The position numbers and the translations under genes were made by a program. DNA of 39,803 bases from Verrucomicrobiota bacterium (GTDB taxonomy: Bacteria; Verrucomicrobiota; Verrucomicrobiia; Verrucomicrobiales; DEV007): NCBI GenBank assembly GCA_030625775.1, contig DAOUQC010000043.1, positions 1-39,803 of the forward strand. Reading direction: 5' to 3'. The notes beneath the pieces are model-generated. The model saw nothing but the letters and a program-made list of their open reading frames with translations, was not told where the DNA came from and did not search any database. This document shows, one piece after another, positions 1 to 8,318 of the stretch (the stretch's first letter is position 1; each line of letters begins with the position of its first letter).

Positions 1-140
1 AAACATCAAAAAATAAAATCCTATCCATCCTGGTCATCCATGCACATTCCTCCTCCTTCCTCTCGAGCTACTTTATCCTCTCTTCTCCATCAGTGTTCAT
101 CCGTGTAATCAATGGTTAAACAACCGACCTGCAGTTCTCC
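1..140. other. Left-edge noncoding stretch with repeat-like phrases
   Basis: No coding frame is visible. The stretch contains short phrases such as ATCCTATCCATCCTGG (around 20-35) and CAGTGTTCATCCGTGTAATC (91-110) that resemble low-complexity intergenic repeats I associate with PVC-group genomes; that association is from memory. The stretch must hold the leader of the ABC ATPase gene at 141, but no convincing promoter or Shine-Dalgarno sequence is seen. Confidence 0.3.
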
Positions 141-935
141 ATGTTTCTAAAACTCGATAACCTCAAAGTCTATTTTCCGGTTTCCAGCGGCTTCCTCTTT
201 AAAAAGAAGTTCGATGTCGTGAAAGCCGTCGATGGTGTCGATCTGGAAATACAAAAAGGAGAAATCCTGGGACTGGTGGGCGAATCAGGGTGCGGCAAGT
301 CAACTTTATCCCGCAGCATCATGCAATTGATCCCCTCCACCGAGGGCCAGGTCTTCCTCGAAGAGAAAAATTTGACCTCTCTTTCTGAAAACGAGATCCG
401 CACTAAACGGGTCGACTTCCAGATGATTTTTCAAGACCCCTACGCCTCACTCAATCCACGAATGACAATTTTCACCACGCTCGCAGAAGCCGTGCGAACC
501 CGTCACCCGAGCACAAAAGGTGACGAACTCACTCAAAGAGTTTCGCAGCTCATGAAACGTGTCGGTCTCGAACCTCGCTATATGCGCAAATACCCCCACG
601 AATTTTCCGGAGGCCAACGCCAGCGCATCGCCATCGCACGAGCCCTCGCACCGGAACCCAAACTCATCATCGCAGACGAACCCGTCTCAGCCCTTGATGT
701 CTCAATCCAATCACAAATTCTCAATCTTTTAAAAACCCTGCGCCAGGATCTGGATCTAACCATGATATTTATTTCCCACGACCTGTCAGTCGTTCGTTAC
801 ATAGCCGATCGCATCGCCGTCATGCACGAAGGAAAAATTGTCGAAATCGGTAAAGCTCAACAGCTTTTCCAAAACCCGCAGCACCCCTACACACAAAAGC
901 TACTCGCCGCCGTGCCGCACGTTGCCTTCACTTGA
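141..935 (+). CDS. Oligopeptide/dipeptide ABC transporter ATP-binding protein (OppF/DppF type)
   Basis: This is a cytoplasmic ATPase of 264 residues that energises uptake of peptides or related solutes. Seen directly: Walker A GESGCGKST at residues 47-55, the Q-loop with FQDPYASLNPR at 97-107, signature SGGQRQR at 156-162, Walker B LIIADEP at 175-181 and the H-loop histidine at 213. The C-terminal HPYTQKLLAAVP (248-259) is the extension typical of the oligopeptide branch (oligo_HPY), so the gene is an OppF/DppF type rather than a generic ATPase. It is slightly shorter than many OppF proteins, which run to about 320 residues. The partner permeases, OppD and the binding protein are not in the window and may lie to the left. 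The ATG at 141 has no clear Shine-Dalgarno sequence. The gene converges with the secreted protein gene ending at 954. Confidence 0.93.
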   Translation: MFLKLDNLKVYFPVSSGFLFKKKFDVVKAVDGVDLEIQKGEILGLVGESGCGKSTLSRSIMQLIPSTEGQVFLEEKNLTSLSENEIRTKRVDFQMIFQDPYASLNPRMTIFTTLAEAVRTRHPSTKGDELTQRVSQLMKRVGLEPRYMRKYPHEFSGGQRQRIAIARALAPEPKLIIADEPVSALDVSIQSQILNLLKTLRQDLDLTMIFISHDLSVVRYIADRIAVMHEGKIVEIGKAQQLFQNPQHPYTQKLLAAVPHVAFT

Positions 936-953
936 TTAGGCCCGCTCCTACCT

Positions 954-1691
954 CTACTGATCCGCACCCAGCACACGACGCTCAGGAATCCTCACCGAGC
1001 CCTGTTTGGGTCGTGTCGACGGATACAGTTCGCCACTCGTCGGGCGCTGTTGAGTAGTATTTCCACTGGCCCCGGGTATCCCCGTAGCCGGCGAGTTCCC
1101 GGGCAGAGCGGTATCAATCACCTTAGGGCTTGGCCCTTGACGATTGATCCAGACGGTTCTCAACACCGAGCCCGTCACTCCGGAAACATGCACCTTGCCA
1201 ACCAAGCGGTCTTCCGCATCGACCAAGGCCAGAATCCATACCGGCTCATTGGAATATTCCCGTGCTCGCAATACGTAATTCAGACTATCAAACCCTACCC
1301 TTGCTCTCCTCGCTTCACCTTCAGCAACGGTAAACGCGGCAACACTGTCGAGTTTCAATTTTGTGAAATCAATATAGCCGATCGGCGCCTTATCTGGATA
1401 AATCTCATCGTAAGGCCCCTCGTTGACCGTCCGTCCCCCCTCACCCACCCAGTATTCGTTGAGCAGATAAATACTGGCAGGATCATAAACCACTACCGTC
1501 CACTCCTTTGGCTGTGGCACCCCTTTGAATGCCCGCATCTCTACAATCCATAGAAATCGATTGGCGCCAAATTTCTGCCCCAAAATGTTTAATGCATTTT
1601 TTCCCGACAAAGGAACGCTCTGTTGCTGCTGACCGATCGCCGTTCCAATCAACAAAACCGTCAAGCTCAATAATATCCATTTTCTCATCAC
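954..1691 (-). CDS. Secreted protein of unknown function
   Basis: I do not recognise this 245-residue protein. The N-terminus (MMRKWILLSLTVLLIGTAIGQ) is a typical Sec signal peptide with cleavage expected near residue 20. The middle is a mixed alpha/beta region rich in Trp and Tyr. Residues about 130-180 look loosely like a PepSY-type beta hairpin, but no motif settles it. The tail from about residue 193 is rich in Pro, Gly, Ser and Thr and is probably disordered. The first codon is GTG at 1691 with an ATG directly after it at 1688; either could start translation. It is divergent from the amino-acid permease, with 216 bases between them that presumably hold both promoters. No link to a neighbour's function can be made. 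Confidence 0.7.
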   Translation of the reverse strand: MMRKWILLSLTVLLIGTAIGQQQQSVPLSGKNALNILGQKFGANRFLWIVEMRAFKGVPQPKEWTVVVYDPASIYLLNEYWVGEGGRTVNEGPYDEIYPDKAPIGYIDFTKLKLDSVAAFTVAEGEARRARVGFDSLNYVLRAREYSNEPVWILALVDAEDRLVGKVHVSGVTGSVLRTVWINRQGPSPKVIDTALPGNSPATGIPGASGNTTQQRPTSGELYPSTRPKQGSVRIPERRVLGADQ

Positions 1692-1907
1692 GCTGCCATT
1701 CTAAACCCATTTTGTTGAAAATTCTCATGGAAATTATCAGATATTTGCTCTCGGCTTAGAAAACAAACCCTGCTGGAATAGAGATACCCTTTAGTTATAA
1801 AACCGCATCCAGTATTCACATGGCTCCACCTGCCTCGCTTTGTTTCGCCCGTGTGCAATAGTAATTGATTCTTCTTCCGCCCTCCCACTGACCTCACCGC
1901 TATCGCC
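1692..1907. promoter_or_regulatory. Divergent intergenic region between secreted protein and amino-acid permease
   Basis: These 216 bases separate two divergent genes and should contain promoters in both directions. No confident -35/-10 pair, riboswitch fold or strong dyad is visible. Frames that cross the stretch look like chance readings. Confidence 0.35.
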
Positions 1908-3212
1908 GTGTCCGAACATCGTTCCCTATCCTTGAGCACCGCCGTTGCGATTGTCATCGCCAGCATGATCGGCACCGGTGTGTTTACCAGTCTGGGATTC
2001 CAATTGATCTCGATTCAATCGGAGTTTGTCATCATGTTATTGTGGATCTGCGGGGGAATCATCGCCATCTCCGGTGCCCTGTGTTACGCCGAACTGTGTG
2101 CGATGATGCCACGCTCGGGTGGCGAATACCATTTACTGCGGGAAACCTGGCACCCTGCACTGGGTTTTCTGGCAGGTTGGGTTTCCATCACCGTTGGTTT
2201 CTCCGCACCGGTTGCTATCGCCGCAAAAGCTCTTGGCTTCTACGCCGGTGAAGCATTGGGAATCGCCCAACCCGGCTGGATATCGATTGCAGTGGTAGTC
2301 CTTGTCACCGCAATCCACCTCGGACATCTCCGCTATACCAGTAGATTCCAGATCACCTTCACCGCTTTCAAAATCATACTGATCATAGTCCTGATTGTTG
2401 CCATCTTCATTCTTACTCGATCAAATAACTTGTCCCTGTCCCCCCGGGAAAACGATTTACAAACTTTGTTTGGTGCCGATTTTGCCGTATCCCTGCTCTA
2501 CGTCACCTATTCCTACACCGGCTGGAATGCGGCAGCGTATATTGCCGGGGAAATCCGTAATCCCCAGCGCAATCTACCCCTCGCCATGATAATCGGCACA
2601 ATAATCGTCACCGTTCTTTATGTTCTGCTCAATCTGGCTTTTCTGAAAGCCGCTCCCATCGATGCTCTCAAAGGACAGGAAGACATTGGCCGTATCGCAG
2701 CCATACACACTTTCGGAACCAGGGGAGGCAATTTAATGGGGCTGTTGATAGCCCTCGGTTTACTTTCTTCAATCAGCTCAATGATCTGGGCCGGCCCGCG
2801 AGTCGCCGCCGTCATGGGCGAAGATTATCCAAAGCTCCACCCCCTAGCAAAAAGGAATCGTTACCACATCCCCTGGATTGCGCTCTTAGTGCAAGCCGCC
2901 ATCATCATCATCCTTTGCCTGACGGTCGACCTGGATCAACTCATGCGTTACATCCAGGCCATACTGACGCTGTCATCCCTGTTGGTAGTCATCGGGGTTT
3001 TTCACCTGCGCCGGAAAAGACCCGATGCCATTCGTCCAGTGCGCGTCCCGCTCTACCCTTTGCCTCTCATCCTTTTTGCAGGCATGAACGCCTATATGTT
3101 GATTTACTACCTAGTCAACAAAACGACGGAAAGCCTGCTGGGCTTTCTAACATTAGCCCTGGGTTATATCGTTTACCGCTATACCGGGAAAACCCAAAGC
3201 CCCCGGATCTAA
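1908..3212 (+). CDS. APC-family amino-acid permease
   Basis: This is an inner-membrane transporter of 434 residues with about 12 hydrophobic helices, expected to move amino acids by proton symport or exchange. The first helix carries the glycine-rich motif of the APC superfamily (IASMIGTGVFTSLG, residues 18-31). The second carries GGIIAISGALCYAELCAMM followed by PRSGGEYH (residues 68-75), the usual signature. The region around residues 200-220 (YSYTGWNAAAYIAGEIRNP) matches helix 6 and the loop after it. The start is GTG at 1908; no in-frame ATG lies close upstream, and the APC core begins about ten residues later, so this start fits. Substrate specificity cannot be read from the sequence. It ends 7 bases before the convergent small secreted protein gene, leaving no room for a separate terminator. 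Confidence 0.9.
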   Translation: MSEHRSLSLSTAVAIVIASMIGTGVFTSLGFQLISIQSEFVIMLLWICGGIIAISGALCYAELCAMMPRSGGEYHLLRETWHPALGFLAGWVSITVGFSAPVAIAAKALGFYAGEALGIAQPGWISIAVVVLVTAIHLGHLRYTSRFQITFTAFKIILIIVLIVAIFILTRSNNLSLSPRENDLQTLFGADFAVSLLYVTYSYTGWNAAAYIAGEIRNPQRNLPLAMIIGTIIVTVLYVLLNLAFLKAAPIDALKGQEDIGRIAAIHTFGTRGGNLMGLLIALGLLSSISSMIWAGPRVAAVMGEDYPKLHPLAKRNRYHIPWIALLVQAAIIIILCLTVDLDQLMRYIQAILTLSSLLVVIGVFHLRRKRPDAIRPVRVPLYPLPLILFAGMNAYMLIYYLVNKTTESLLGFLTLALGYIVYRYTGKTQSPRI

Positions 3213-3219
3213 GCGGTAT

Positions 3220-3597
3220 TCAACGAACGATGCGACGTGGAAAAATCCTCGTATCACGCTTGTCAGCATCAACATCGCCGTAACCATGTCCGGCATGGAC
3301 CACCGTCGGATTTTCGAAAGTCACAAAAAAGCTGACAGCCCTGCTCGAGTACACATTTGGATTACGGTTGCTTGCCTCTCCGTAATAAATAAGCGTACCT
3401 TGATAAGCTCTCTGACTGTAGGAAAACGTTCCTGCGGATTTTGCTGATCGCTCAGCCGAACGAAAGCGATTTGATCCCCCGTGATCTCCTGCCCGATAAA
3501 TAATCACACCGTCCTCTGCATAGATCTCATGTGTCAATACCAGGCTCAATGCTGCCAAAACAAATAGCCCAACAAATTCTGTAGCTCTTTTTTTCAT
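3220..3597 (-). CDS. Small secreted protein of unknown function
   Basis: This 125-residue protein begins at the ATG at 3597 (MKKRATEF...). I chose that start because it is followed at once by a basic, then hydrophobic, signal peptide ending near ...IYA. The frame stays open upstream to 3651, but the extra residues are Cys-rich and would precede the signal peptide, so they are unlikely. The mature part contains IIYRAGDHGGSNRF and FVTFENPTVVHAGHGYGD, with many Tyr, Ser and Arg residues and a beta-rich look. I recognise no family. It is convergent with the permease and stands alone. Confidence 0.6.
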   Translation of the reverse strand: MKKRATEFVGLFVLAALSLVLTHEIYAEDGVIIYRAGDHGGSNRFRSAERSAKSAGTFSYSQRAYQGTLIYYGEASNRNPNVYSSRAVSFFVTFENPTVVHAGHGYGDVDADKRDTRIFPRRIVR

Positions 3598-3683
3598 ATC
3601 ACTATAATCTCTACATTCTTCACAACAGCGAATTATGCACTGAATATTCACCTGAAGTCAAGATTTCAATGCCTCATAAAAAT

Positions 3684-3854
3684 TCAATTCTCCTTCGAAT
3701 CATCGTCCCCAGCCAAACCTTTGCTTTCCTCCCCCAGGGCCTTGAGCATCCTTTTGATATCTTTTGCCCCGAACACAGTCACCAGACAGGCCGTCAGCGC
3801 AAAAATGATCATCACAACCACAAACATCACCTTCCATAATACGATCCAAGTCAT
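3684..3854 (-). CDS. Small single-span membrane protein coupled to the SSS symporter
   Basis: This short gene encodes 56 residues: MTWIVLWKVMFVVVMIIFAL at the start, then a basic KDIKRMLKAL segment and an acidic tail ending DDSKEN. Residues 3-29 form one membrane helix. The start ATG (3854-3852) shares its A with the TGA stop of the sodium/solute symporter (3856-3854), a TGATG arrangement that implies translational coupling. Small hydrophobic ORFs next to SSS transporters are known in several bacteria; whether this one is a true subunit is inference. No sequence family is recognised. The alternative is a chance frame, but the exact overlap, the clean helix and the charged C-terminus argue for a real gene. 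Confidence 0.75.
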   Translation of the reverse strand: MTWIVLWKVMFVVVMIIFALTACLVTVFGAKDIKRMLKALGEESKGLAGDDDSKEN

Positions 3855-5503
3855 CAGCCTGCTCCCCTTTCTTTTTCATCTAATCCACCATTTTTATCCG
3901 GCACAATCAAAGAGCCTACTACCATCGTCGTAAATGCGAGAGCTATCACCATCAGCCCCAGTTGGGCACTCGACAGTCGCTCGATGTTTTCACCCGCCGC
4001 ATTCACATACCTCAGCCCTACCAGTTTCTGAACAGGCTCCAGTCCCAACAGCATCAAAAAACCTGATAACAAACCCAACAGAGCGCCAAAGGTGCTCGCC
4101 CCTTTCCAGTAAATCCCCAGGATCAAAACCACAAATGCTCCGGTAAAAAAGATACCTCCACTCACCGCCATGTAGTCCCAGATATCTTCTCCCCCTTTAT
4201 AGAACATTCCCCAGTAGAGCACGTAGCCGCCGATCAATACAATCACAATCCGAGTGAGCTTGACTCTGGCTTTGGTGGATAAATCCCCACCTCGCAAGGG
4301 TGCTATGATGTCCTGGGTAATCACCGAACTCCAGCAAAGAAAGTAGCTGTCATGAGTGGACATGAATGCAGCAATCATCGCCGCAGCAATCAAACCCACC
4401 ATCACCGGAGGCAGCAGGCGTCCCATGAACACCGGCATGGCATAAAGATTATTCATTGCTTCGGCCTCACTTCCCTCGGGTGGAAAAAACAAACTTTTAA
4501 GATCCGCCCCCTCCGGACTGGTCATCACATAAACAAAAGCGCAAATCCCCCAGAACATGGGCAGCATGAAACGCACGGCGAATGAAACCGACGACCACAT
4601 ATACTGGCGTTTAAGGGCCTTGGTGCTTTCCATCGCCAGAGCGCGTGACACGGCAGTGGGCCAGACCGCACTGCCGACCAAACCCGCCGTCACCGTCATC
4701 CAGAGAATGTATTCCCAGCCAAAAGCCGAGTCTTCAGCAGCCGGGTTAAAACCACCCTCTCCCATTTGCTCGCCAATGGTAACAAAAATATGATCCCACC
4801 CCAGAGTGGCAATCGCAATCCCGGTCGCCACCAGCAAACCAAAGGCCAGCACCACAAATTGAATATAATCGGTCAAAATCACCGAGATCATGCCGCCCAT
4901 GGTTGTATAAACAAGCACCAACAACAGCAGCACCACCATGACAATTTTGAGAGCTTCCCCCTCGCTCGGAAGCCCGGTGATGCCGACAATAAACATCGAG
5001 CCCACTTTCAGGAACAGGCCCATATTCAAAATCCCGGCAAAAGCCAGCATGACTCCTCCCAGCACACGGATTCCCCGACTGAAACGTTTTTCATAAAACT
5101 CGGGAATAGTCAGCACTTCCAACTTCCTCAAGGGCACCACAATGAAACCTGTGAGTCCTACAAATAAAGTCGCCGCACCGGCAATCAAAGCCATGTGAAA
5201 TGCTGCAAACCCACCCGTGAAGCCTTTCTGTGCCATGTACATCACCGTGATCAATCCCAGTTCGGTTCCCGTCATCGTTGCCACTCCCAACCAGGTACCA
5301 ACTTTGCGCCCCGCCCCGATGTAAGTCACCATATCGGACACATAGCGTTTCACATACAGGCCGATTGCCACCGAAATCAGCAGATAAACCCCGACGATGA
5401 CCCAGTCGAATGCACCGAAATTCGTCTGACTGAACGCCTCTTGTGCTGCCTCTTTTACTGCATCTGTCATATCTGCGCTTTCTAGATGCACAATGATGAG
5501 CAA
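3854..5503 (-). CDS. Sodium:solute symporter (SSS family)
   Basis: This is an inner-membrane sodium-coupled transporter, 549 residues from the first possible start, with about 13-14 membrane helices. The early helix with ISVAIGLYVKRYV, the helix-3 region KVGTWLGVATMTGTELGL, GGMISVILTDYIQF around residue 205-218 and STHDSYFLCWSSVITQDI in the second half are all typical of SSS proteins. The substrate is not determinable: sugars, acids, nucleosides and amino acids are all known for the family. A start at 5470 (MTDAVKEAA) is as likely as the one at 5503, because the upstream ATG lies inside a TGAGC-AAAA-GCTCA hairpin and the first 11 residues are not transporter-like. The stop overlaps the small membrane protein gene. 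It is divergent from the M28 peptidase. Confidence 0.92.
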   Translation of the reverse strand: MLIIVHLESADMTDAVKEAAQEAFSQTNFGAFDWVIVGVYLLISVAIGLYVKRYVSDMVTYIGAGRKVGTWLGVATMTGTELGLITVMYMAQKGFTGGFAAFHMALIAGAATLFVGLTGFIVVPLRKLEVLTIPEFYEKRFSRGIRVLGGVMLAFAGILNMGLFLKVGSMFIVGITGLPSEGEALKIVMVVLLLLVLVYTTMGGMISVILTDYIQFVVLAFGLLVATGIAIATLGWDHIFVTIGEQMGEGGFNPAAEDSAFGWEYILWMTVTAGLVGSAVWPTAVSRALAMESTKALKRQYMWSSVSFAVRFMLPMFWGICAFVYVMTSPEGADLKSLFFPPEGSEAEAMNNLYAMPVFMGRLLPPVMVGLIAAAMIAAFMSTHDSYFLCWSSVITQDIIAPLRGGDLSTKARVKLTRIVIVLIGGYVLYWGMFYKGGEDIWDYMAVSGGIFFTGAFVVLILGIYWKGASTFGALLGLLSGFLMLLGLEPVQKLVGLRYVNAAGENIERLSSAQLGLMVIALAFTTMVVGSLIVPDKNGGLDEKERGAG

Positions 5504-5589
5504 AAGCTCAAGCAGGGAATGAAAAAAACGCAGCCCCTATTGGTCATTTTCTGTTTCCCCTATTCTAAGCAAATGAGTATCATCGATGA

Positions 5590-6642
5590 ATGCCTGATCC
5601 AGTGAAAACTCGAAGCGGAGCCACCGCCCTGTTTTTGGGACGTAAACCCATCCCATTTAAAAAACGCACGCTCAGTTTTTTCATCCTGCTTTTTTTATTT
5701 GTTATTCTCCCCCTCCTGATCGGCTATTTCATGATCTCCCAGCCTACCATGGGTCGGAACCAGCCTTCTGATTTGAAAGTCAATGCTGCCGATCTAGAAG
5801 CGCATGTCAGAAAACTGGCCGTCGATTTTTTTCCCCGCAATGATTTCCAGTCCGAAAATCTCAATCAAAGTGCCGATTTCATTTTGGTACATTTCAAAAA
5901 AGCCGGCGCCCGGGTGGAAGAACAGCATTTTTCCGTATCCGCCACAGGCGACCCTGATGCCAAATTCCGCAACCTCTCTGCTCATTTTGGCCCCGAAAGC
6001 GGCCCACGCATTGTGATCGGTGCTCACTACGATGTTTATGGCAATCTGCCCGGTGCGGATGACAACGCCTCCGGGGTTGCAGGATTGATCGAGTTAGCCA
6101 AGCTGTTCGGAAAACAACCTCCCTCCCAGCCAGTTGAATTGGTTGCCTACCCTCTTGAGGAGCCCCCCTTTTACGCAACCTCCAAAATGGGCTCAGCCTT
6201 CCACGCCCACGCTCTGAAAAAAGCTCGGATTGAGGTGAAGCTTATGATCTGCCTGGAAATGATCGGTTATTTCACCGACAAACCAGCCAGTCAGAAGTAT
6301 CCGAACCAAGCCTTGAGACTCTACTACCCCTCGATCGGCAATTTTATCGCCATCGCCTCGTCCTTTGATTACCGCAAAGAAACCCTGGCGATGAAAAAAG
6401 CCATGAGCGGCGTCACTCCCTTGGCAGTGGAATCCATCAACGCACCGCGAAACCTGCCCGGCATCGATTTCTCTGACCACCGTAATTACTGGGCTGTCGG
6501 CTATCCCGCTGTCATGATCACCGACACCTCCTTCTACCGCAATCCCCACTACCACAAAAAAACCGATACCCCTGACACCCTCGATTACCAACGCATGTCC
6601 CAGGTAGTGGTCGCCGTCTTCGAAGCCGTCCGGAAACTCTGA
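5590..6642 (+). CDS. M28-family zinc aminopeptidase, membrane-anchored
   Basis: This 350-residue protein has an N-terminal hydrophobic segment (residues about 29-48) that acts as an uncleaved anchor or signal, placing the enzyme outside the cytoplasm. The M28 two-zinc site is visible: H146 and D148 in GAHYDVY, the bridging D157 in ADDNASG, the catalytic pair E190-E191 in LEEPPF, E223 in CLEMIGY and H322 in NPHYHKKTDTPDTLD. Family members remove N-terminal amino acids from peptides; some relatives are glutaminyl cyclases, so a cyclase role is an alternative. It is plus strand, divergent from the symporter, and 82 bases upstream of the sulfatase gene, so the two may or may not be co-transcribed. 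Confidence 0.9.
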   Translation: MPDPVKTRSGATALFLGRKPIPFKKRTLSFFILLFLFVILPLLIGYFMISQPTMGRNQPSDLKVNAADLEAHVRKLAVDFFPRNDFQSENLNQSADFILVHFKKAGARVEEQHFSVSATGDPDAKFRNLSAHFGPESGPRIVIGAHYDVYGNLPGADDNASGVAGLIELAKLFGKQPPSQPVELVAYPLEEPPFYATSKMGSAFHAHALKKARIEVKLMICLEMIGYFTDKPASQKYPNQALRLYYPSIGNFIAIASSFDYRKETLAMKKAMSGVTPLAVESINAPRNLPGIDFSDHRNYWAVGYPAVMITDTSFYRNPHYHKKTDTPDTLDYQRMSQVVVAVFEAVRKL

Positions 6643-6724
6643 AATTTCAATTCTTCACTCTTCATTCCCCTCCCCCCGTCATTGCGCCATTGACCGAGCT
6701 TCTTTCAACGCCGATTCTCCCACC

Positions 6725-8272
6725 ATGACCATTCTCCGTTTCAAAGTACAGCTGAGCACTTTCCTCTTCACTTTCAGCCTCCTGACTGCATTTGCTTCTC
6801 TTCAAGCAGCCCAACCCAACATCCTTTGGATCATCGCCGAGGACATGGGGCCCGAACTCAGCTGTTATGGAACCCCCGAGGTCAAAACCCCGGCCTTAGA
6901 CCAGCTCGCAGCCAAGGGGGTACGTTACACTCGCGCTTTCACTGTCACCGGAGTCTGCTCAACCAGTCGTTCATCCTTCATGACCGGCATGTATGCCATG
7001 TCCATTGGTGCCCAAAACCACCGCTCCCACCGTAAGGACAATTTTGCTCTGCCTGACGGTGTGCGTGTGATCACCGACTGGTTGCGACCTGCCGGATACA
7101 CCACCGCCAACATTAAGACCCTTACCAAAGACCCGAAGCTTAAAAAGTTTTATAAGGGAAGCGGTAAAACCGACTGGAACTTTAAATACAAGAGTCCCCT
7201 TGATCCCAAGCTCAAACCCTTCGATACCGCCAACTGGGCCGACCTGAAAGGCAAACAACCCTTTTACGCCCAGATCAATTTTTCAGAAACCCATCGCGGT
7301 CACGCCTGGGATGATGCCCACAACGAAATCGCCAAAGAAGACTGGGTTGATCCCGCAAAAGTAAGCATCCCTCCCTACTACCCGGATCACCCTGTCACCC
7401 GGGCGGTCTGGGCCCAGTATCTGAACACTGTGATGGCTGTGGATAAAAAGGTCGCGTTTATTCGCGAGCAGTTGAAAAAAGACGGACTCGATAAAAATAC
7501 CGTCATCGTTTTCCTGGGCGATCATGGTCGTGCCATGCCCAGAGGCAAACAGTGGGTCTATGATTCCGGGCTCAGCATTCCTCTCATCATTCACTGGCCG
7601 GAAGGAAATCCCGATCTACCTGCCCCCGCCAATTACAAACGCGGAACCGTCAACGATCAGCTGATCGAATCCATTGATCTCTCCGCCACCACCCTAGCTC
7701 TCGCTGGCGTCGAAAAACCCGCCAAAATGCAGGGACGCATTTTCCTCGGTGACAACAGTGATGCTAATAGAAAATACACCTATGGCGGACGCGACCGGGG
7801 TGACGAAACAGTGCTCATGATCCGCACCGTGCGTGACAAGCGCTACCGTTATCTGCGCAACAAATACCCTGAGCGCCCATTTTTCCAACTCAATCGCTAC
7901 AAGGAAAAACAATACCCCATTATCGCTCTGATGAGAGACCTTCACAGCCAGGGAAAATTGACCGGCCCACCCGCCGGACTGATGGCCGCGCATCGCCCCA
8001 AAGAAGAACTTTACGACCTCAAGGAAGACCCCTGGGAGATCGACAACCTGATCCACTCCCCCGACCACACGGAAATCAAAGCCCGGCTGAGCAAGGCCTT
8101 GGATTCCTGGATGGAACGCATCGACGACCAGGGACGAATCCCTGAATCCAAAAAAATCACTGATTTCTGGGAAAGCGAATTGAAAAAAAACTACGCCAAA
8201 AAACTCTCCAGCCGCCCCAAAGACTGGTATCTCACCGCCCCCGCGCTAGGCCCCTATAAGATCGAAAAGTAG
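6725..8272 (+). CDS. Sulfatase (alkaline phosphatase superfamily), variant active-site motif CSTSR
   Basis: This 515-residue enzyme hydrolyses sulfate esters or N-sulfates. A Sec signal peptide ends at about residue 29 (SLQAAQPN). Metal ligands begin with E39-D40 in IIAEDMGPELSCYG, where many relatives have DD. The formylglycine site is C78-S-T-S-R82 followed by SSFMTG; position +2 is Thr instead of the usual Pro or Ala. The second metal motif GDHG has D266-H267, followed by a Lys-containing segment (RGKQ). The overall pattern resembles heparan N-sulfatase-like (SGSH, S1_8-type) enzymes of PVC bacteria, but substrate cannot be assigned. Conversion of C78 to formylglycine needs a maturation enzyme that is not in the window. 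It is convergent with the redox operon. Confidence 0.92.
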   Translation: MTILRFKVQLSTFLFTFSLLTAFASLQAAQPNILWIIAEDMGPELSCYGTPEVKTPALDQLAAKGVRYTRAFTVTGVCSTSRSSFMTGMYAMSIGAQNHRSHRKDNFALPDGVRVITDWLRPAGYTTANIKTLTKDPKLKKFYKGSGKTDWNFKYKSPLDPKLKPFDTANWADLKGKQPFYAQINFSETHRGHAWDDAHNEIAKEDWVDPAKVSIPPYYPDHPVTRAVWAQYLNTVMAVDKKVAFIREQLKKDGLDKNTVIVFLGDHGRAMPRGKQWVYDSGLSIPLIIHWPEGNPDLPAPANYKRGTVNDQLIESIDLSATTLALAGVEKPAKMQGRIFLGDNSDANRKYTYGGRDRGDETVLMIRTVRDKRYRYLRNKYPERPFFQLNRYKEKQYPIIALMRDLHSQGKLTGPPAGLMAAHRPKEELYDLKEDPWEIDNLIHSPDHTEIKARLSKALDSWMERIDDQGRIPESKKITDFWESELKKNYAKKLSSRPKDWYLTAPALGPYKIEK

Positions 8273-8307
8273 CTGAAACACAACGACCTTTGTGGGGTCA
8301 GTTTCAG
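8273..8307. terminator. Hairpin between convergent sulfatase and redox operon
   Basis: CTGAAAC (8273-8279) pairs perfectly with GTTTCAG (8301-8307), and inside them GACC (8285-8288) pairs with GGTC (8296-8299). It sits directly after the sulfatase stop and before the end of the convergent flavoprotein gene. There is no T-run on either side, so it may act as a bidirectional RNA end or be incidental. Confidence 0.3.
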
Positions 8308-8318
8308 TCGATTGGTTT

